Below are positions 5,424-5,598 of a stretch of 5,598 bases of DNA, piece by piece. Under the pieces are notes generated by a model that saw only the letters and a list, made by a program, of their open reading frames with translations, was not told where the DNA came from and ran no database searches. The DNA lies in contig JAJAYS010000275.1 of the NCBI GenBank assembly GCA_026786065.1, forward strand, positions 1 to 5,598, given 5' to 3'. Both the position numbers and the translations under genes were made by a program. The stretch is from Polaromonas sp. Its GTDB lineage: Bacteria > Pseudomonadota > Gammaproteobacteria > Burkholderiales > Burkholderiaceae_C. Position 1 is the stretch's first letter. Every line of letters starts with the position of its first letter.

Positions 5424-5598
5424 TCACGCCAGCCAGCGCTTGCGCCGCTTGTAGCTTTTGACATCCTTGAAACTCTTGCGCTCGCCGCCACCGACGCCGA
5501 GGTAAAACTCCTTGACGTCTTCGTTGCTGGCAAGCTCGCTGGCGATGCCGTCCATCACCACGCGCCCGCTTTCCATGATGTAGCCGTAGTCGGCGTAC
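5424..5598 (-). CDS. Branched-chain amino acid-type ABC transporter ATP-binding protein, C-terminal 57 residues (partial)
   Basis: The minus-strand frame entering from the right edge encodes YADYGYIMESGRVVMDG, then ELASNEDVKEFYLGVGGG and a basic tail, KSFKDVKSYKRRKRWLA, before TGA (5424-5426). The ADYGYIMESGRVV..G block followed by NEDVKEFYLG is the usual C-terminal end of LivF/LivG-type ATPases, which power import of branched-chain amino acids and related carboxylates from the cytoplasmic face. The long basic tail ending in RRKRW is, as I recall, typical of the copies found in operons with acyl-CoA ligases in Burkholderiales. Walker A, signature, Walker B and the switch His lie beyond the window and cannot be checked. 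The intact ligase follows in the same direction after 451 bases, which fits a transport and activation locus. LivF and LivG cannot be separated from this fragment. Confidence 0.87.
   Translation of the reverse strand, partial: YADYGYIMESGRVVMDGIASELASNEDVKEFYLGVGGGERKSFKDVKSYKRRKRWLA

Overview
The window looks like chromosomal DNA of a GC-rich betaproteobacterium, most likely Burkholderiales and probably Comamonadaceae. The reasons are two Bug-family (tripartite tricarboxylate transporter, TTT) receptor genes, a DUF1840 gene, a PaaK-like ligase beside a branched-chain amino acid type ABC ATPase, and short AGCTAT..ATAGC intergenic hairpin repeats. The assignment rests on recognised protein families and repeat style; no database search was run.

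Layout from left to right. Positions 1-318 are non-coding: an intergenic hairpin repeat (29-60), then a roughly 150-bp imperfect palindrome (156-305) bounded by CCAAG direct repeats, which looks like a small non-autonomous transposon (MITE) inserted directly upstream of the ribosome binding site of a DUF1840 gene (319-615, + strand). After a short convergent spacer come two intact minus-strand genes that read as a pair: a DJ-1/PfpI-superfamily gene (1803-2402, GTG start) followed by a Bug-family periplasmic solute receptor (739-1746). No TTT membrane subunits are present, so the receptor is an orphan here.

Positions 2529-3522 are a gene graveyard. The first 36 to 46 codons of a TauE/SafE-type membrane protein (+ strand) run directly into the truncated 3' end of a second Bug receptor gene (- strand). 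That receptor gene also has an internal deletion of about 98 bp with a frameshift and CTG where ATG is expected. One deletion between two formerly convergent genes would explain both 3' truncations.

The right part is a minus-strand catabolic or transport locus: the last 57 codons of a LivF/LivG-like ABC ATPase (5424 to the window edge), a 451-bp non-coding gap with repeats and hairpins, and an intact phenylacetate-CoA ligase-like adenylate-forming enzyme (3704-4972). In related bacteria such ligases accompany Liv-type transporters thought to import aromatic or other carboxylic acids, so import followed by CoA activation is a reasonable inference. I found no tRNA, rRNA, CRISPR array, transposase, phage gene or defence system. 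I see no convincing new multi-gene system; the most unusual items are the palindromic element at 156-305 and the decayed junction at 2529-3522.
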